DNA of 64,000 bases from Ciceribacter thiooxidans (GTDB lineage: Bacteria; Pseudomonadota; Alphaproteobacteria; Rhizobiales; Rhizobiaceae): positions 868,001 to 932,000 of the forward strand of contig NZ_CP059897.1 of NCBI RefSeq assembly GCF_014126615.1, in the 5' to 3' direction. Of this stretch, positions 62,043-64,000 are shown piece by piece (within the stretch, counting starts at the first letter, position 1; each line of letters opens with the position of its first letter). The translations under genes were made by a program, and so were the position numbers. Below the pieces are notes generated by a model. It saw only the letters and a program-made list of their open reading frames with translations. It ran no database searches and was not told where the DNA came from.

Positions 62043-62621
62043 ATGAGCAACGGCGCCTTCGTCCACCTTTGCATCGACATGCAGGAGATGTTCAAACAGC
62101 CGACGCCCTGGCACGTGCCGTGGATGGCGCAGGTCGCCGACACGGTCGTCGAGGTGGCCGAACGGTTGAGCGACAAGACGATCTTCACCCGGTTCATCCC
62201 ACCGCGGCGACCCGACGAGATCTGGGGCATGTGGCGGAGCTACTACGAGAAATGGCCGATGATGACGGGAGAGCATCTGGAGCCGGAGCTCCTCGATCTC
62301 GTGCCGGAGCTGCGCCGGCTCGTACCGCCCGCCCGCATTTTCGACAAGGCGACGTACTCCCCCTGGTTTGACGGCAGCCTCGACTGGATGTTGAAGGGAG
62401 AGCGGGTATCGAACCTCGTCGTGACGGGCGGCGAGACGGATGTCTGCGTGCTCGCAGCCGTCCTCGGTGCTGTCGACCTCGGCTACCATGTCGTGGTCCT
62501 CTCGGACGCCGTCTGCAGCGGTGCCGACGAGACCCATGATGCATCGCTCGAAGTGCTCGGCGAACGCTTGTCCGTGCAGGTGGAGATCTGCCGGACCGAG
62601 GCGTTCCTGTCTTCGTTGTGA
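62043..62621 (+). CDS. Isochorismatase-family cysteine hydrolase
   Basis: 192 residues. Catalytic Asp in LCIDMQEMF, Lys in IFDKATYSPW and Cys in GGETDVCVLAAV, as in N-carbamoyl amidases and related hydrolases. An in-frame GTG at 62004 with AGGAGG upstream is an alternative start; ATG 62043 matches the usual family N-terminus. Downstream of the amidohydrolase in the same direction. Confidence 0.85.
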   Translation: MSNGAFVHLCIDMQEMFKQPTPWHVPWMAQVADTVVEVAERLSDKTIFTRFIPPRRPDEIWGMWRSYYEKWPMMTGEHLEPELLDLVPELRRLVPPARIFDKATYSPWFDGSLDWMLKGERVSNLVVTGGETDVCVLAAVLGAVDLGYHVVVLSDAVCSGADETHDASLEVLGERLSVQVEICRTEAFLSSL

Positions 62622-62706
62622 GGGACGGCATCTTCGACGCCGATGCACGAGGCGGGACGGCCGGACGGGCAACCTGACCGCCCGTCTGACCCCGGTTGAA
62701 ACGCCT

Positions 62707-63675
62707 TCAAGTCGAAGGAAAATGCGTCGTCCTCGGCAACGAGCCCGCGCCCCTTCTCTTGCCTGAGAACGCCTGCGCCAACGCCTCGGCCTGCTCCGGT
62801 TCGTCAAACCGCATCAATCCACCGTGCCGGCTCTGGCGAACGCAACGCACGTGGTCCCGGGGACTTAAGCCGGTGATGCGGCGGAACATGCGCGAGAAAT
62901 AGTAGGGATCGGCATAGCCGACTTCCGCTGCGGCACTCGCCACGGGAAGACCCGCCTCGAGAAAATGCATGGCGCGCTCCATGCGCTGCACTTCCTGGTA
63001 CTTGCGTGGCGTCCGGCCGACGCGCTTCTTGAATTCGCGCAGGAAATAATCGCGGTTGAAGGCCGATCCGGCGACAGCCCTTTCCGCAATGTCCGGGTCG
63101 AGAGGATTGGCGGCGATCATGGTCGCGGCCTTCATGACGGCGAGATCGAGCGCATCGGCGCCTTCCGGCTGGTAGGCGGCACGGTCACGCCAGCCCATGA
63201 AGGCATCCTCGATGAAGGCAATCAGGATATACATGAACAGGTGGTGCTGGCCGAGCGTGACCGAGGACGGCGGCGCCGTCTGGCGGTACTGGCGCACCAG
63301 CGGTTCGAGCAGGTTCCAGCGGCTGAGCGGCACCTTCGGCCGGAGTTCCATTTGTGCCAGCAGGTCGTGGCGGCCGTAGATGTCGAGCGTGAAATGCTGG
63401 GCGATGCCGAGATAGGTGGCGGCATCCCCGTTCCAGCCCTGAAAGCGCTGGCCACGACGGATCAGCATGGCTTCGCCCGGCTCGATCGTGCGGGGCTCGC
63501 CGTCGATGAGATAATGGCCGCGTCCGGTGAGCCCGATCACCAGATCGTCGACCGAATTCGTCTTGTCGATGCGCCAGGTCTGCGAATGCTCCATGCGGAT
63601 CGTCGCCCGCGTCAGGTTTAAGGTCAGCGCCGAGGGCGGAATACGGGAGAGGATACCGCCTTCGATTTCGTCCAT
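62707..63675 (-). CDS. AraC-family transcriptional regulator
   Basis: 322 residues. N-terminal cupin-like sensory region (RGHYLIDGEPRTIEPGEAMLIRRG) and a C-terminal AraC domain with two helix-turn-helices (about 190-290; KYQEVQRMERAMHFLEAG, GYADPYYFSRMFRRITGLSP). Divergent from the sugar permease gene at the end of the window, so it probably controls that sugar transport operon. Confidence 0.88.
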   Translation of the reverse strand: MDEIEGGILSRIPPSALTLNLTRATIRMEHSQTWRIDKTNSVDDLVIGLTGRGHYLIDGEPRTIEPGEAMLIRRGQRFQGWNGDAATYLGIAQHFTLDIYGRHDLLAQMELRPKVPLSRWNLLEPLVRQYRQTAPPSSVTLGQHHLFMYILIAFIEDAFMGWRDRAAYQPEGADALDLAVMKAATMIAANPLDPDIAERAVAGSAFNRDYFLREFKKRVGRTPRKYQEVQRMERAMHFLEAGLPVASAAAEVGYADPYYFSRMFRRITGLSPRDHVRCVRQSRHGGLMRFDEPEQAEALAQAFSGKRRGAGSLPRTTHFPST

Positions 63676-63720
63676 CTTTTTTTCGCCTTTGTTTATTCAT
63701 TCAGCGAGGGAAATACGATT

Positions 63721-63906
63721 ATGTCACCCCACACACGGCAGAGGCAAACCGAATTGTCTCGGGAGGAGATCGGAAATGGGGTCGAGGCGGTGCGCCGCGC
63801 ATCCTCACCCAATACGATCCGGGAGCTTGACTTGTACGAAACCGCATCTATTCGCGCCGTCGCGGGTCATTGGTTGAGCCACTGTTGCAAGGGGGCGCAC
63901 GCGTGA
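63721..63906 (+). CDS. Possible small protein before the permease
   Basis: 61-residue open frame with GAGGGA upstream of the ATG; its stop overlaps the GTG of the permease gene (GTGA), suggesting coupled translation. No family recognised, and it could be a leader region read by chance. Confidence 0.3.
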   Translation: MSPHTRQRQTELSREEIGNGVEAVRRASSPNTIRELDLYETASIRAVAGHWLSHCCKGAHA

Positions 63907-64000
63907 AGAACCAGCGCCTTCTCGGCCTCGCCTATTTGGCACCCTACGTCCTCGGTCTTCTGGTTTTCACGGCTATTCCGTTCCTGTCGTCGCTCTACCT
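63903..64000 (+). CDS. Sugar ABC transporter permease (5' part only)
   Basis: Opens with GTG and reads KNQRLLGLAYLAPYVLGLLVF, the usual N-terminus and first membrane helix of MalF-type sugar permeases. It runs off the window after 32 residues. Preceded by a divergent AraC gene. Confidence 0.7.
   Translation, partial: MKNQRLLGLAYLAPYVLGLLVFTAIPFLSSLY

Noticed and set aside
62664..62686. Inverted repeat GACGGGC / GCCCGTC between the hydrolase and the AraC gene
   Set aside because: A possible shared terminator between convergent genes, but there is no T-rich tail on either strand, so it was not listed.
1..64000. CRISPR arrays, tRNA genes, rRNA genes and insertion sequences
   Set aside because: No regular spaced repeats, tRNA-like cloverleaf or transposase was noticed when reading; faint candidates could be missed without a covariance or HMM search.

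Overview
This window looks like Rhizobiaceae DNA, probably a large plasmid or chromid of a Sinorhizobium/Ensifer, Rhizobium, Agrobacterium or Shinella relative. The support is compositional and by recognition of families: high GC, a VirB-type secretion operon, a Tad/Flp pilus operon beside an accessory chemosensory operon, rhizobial cold-shock small proteins, and many ABC-transporter catabolic clusters. No database search was run. No rRNA, tRNA, CRISPR array, transposase or replication gene was seen.

Layout. Positions 1-9636 hold a VirB1-VirB11 type IV secretion operon on the plus strand, with an EexN-like entry-exclusion lipoprotein between VirB5 and VirB6. That points to conjugation rather than effector delivery. 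Coupling protein and relaxase are not in the window. Positions 9845-20293 hold a five-PAS GGDEF-EAL protein, a LuxR-type response regulator, and a CheR-CheW-MCP-CheA(REC)-CheB operon. There is no free CheY, and the CheB receiver domain is degenerate. Positions 20347-28014 (minus strand) encode the Tad pilus: CpaA, CpaB, a CpaE fused to a TadE-like pseudopilin, TadE, Flp pilin, CpaF, TadB and TadC. A divergent TadG-like gene lies at 28217. No secretin (CpaC/RcpA) is present.

Positions 29646-31622 hold a MarR regulator divergent from DoxX, Rieske ferredoxin and glutathione S-transferase genes, with three copies of a 12-bp palindromic box between them. Positions 32124-35263 hold a second MarR regulator and a feruloyl-CoA synthetase / hydratase-lyase pair. 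Next is a membrane GGDEF-EAL protein (35294-37294), then a cold-adaptation group (37490-41790) with two CspA proteins, several small proteins and a membrane fatty-acid desaturase.

Positions 42965-53614 look like one amino-acid or opine-like catabolic locus. It has an amino-acid ABC transporter, a saccharopine-dehydrogenase-like enzyme, DapA- and DapB-like enzymes, an aldehyde dehydrogenase, a three-part HcnABC/opine-oxidase-like flavoenzyme and a LysR regulator. Positions 53750-60529 encode a GH51 arabinofuranosidase and a sugar ABC transporter, preceded by a DNA-binding regulator; a matching inverted repeat lies before both the regulator and the glycosidase. The end of the window holds a cytosine-deaminase-like amidohydrolase, an isochorismatase-like hydrolase, an AraC regulator and the start of another sugar permease gene.

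The points most worth following up are the CpaE-TadE fusion with an apparent prepilin cleavage site at the junction, the che operon with its pseudo-receiver CheB beside the pilus operon, the uncharacterised DapA/DapB/flavoenzyme pathway, and two genes (EexN, Rieske) that each appear to have lost one G in a G5 run just before the next gene.
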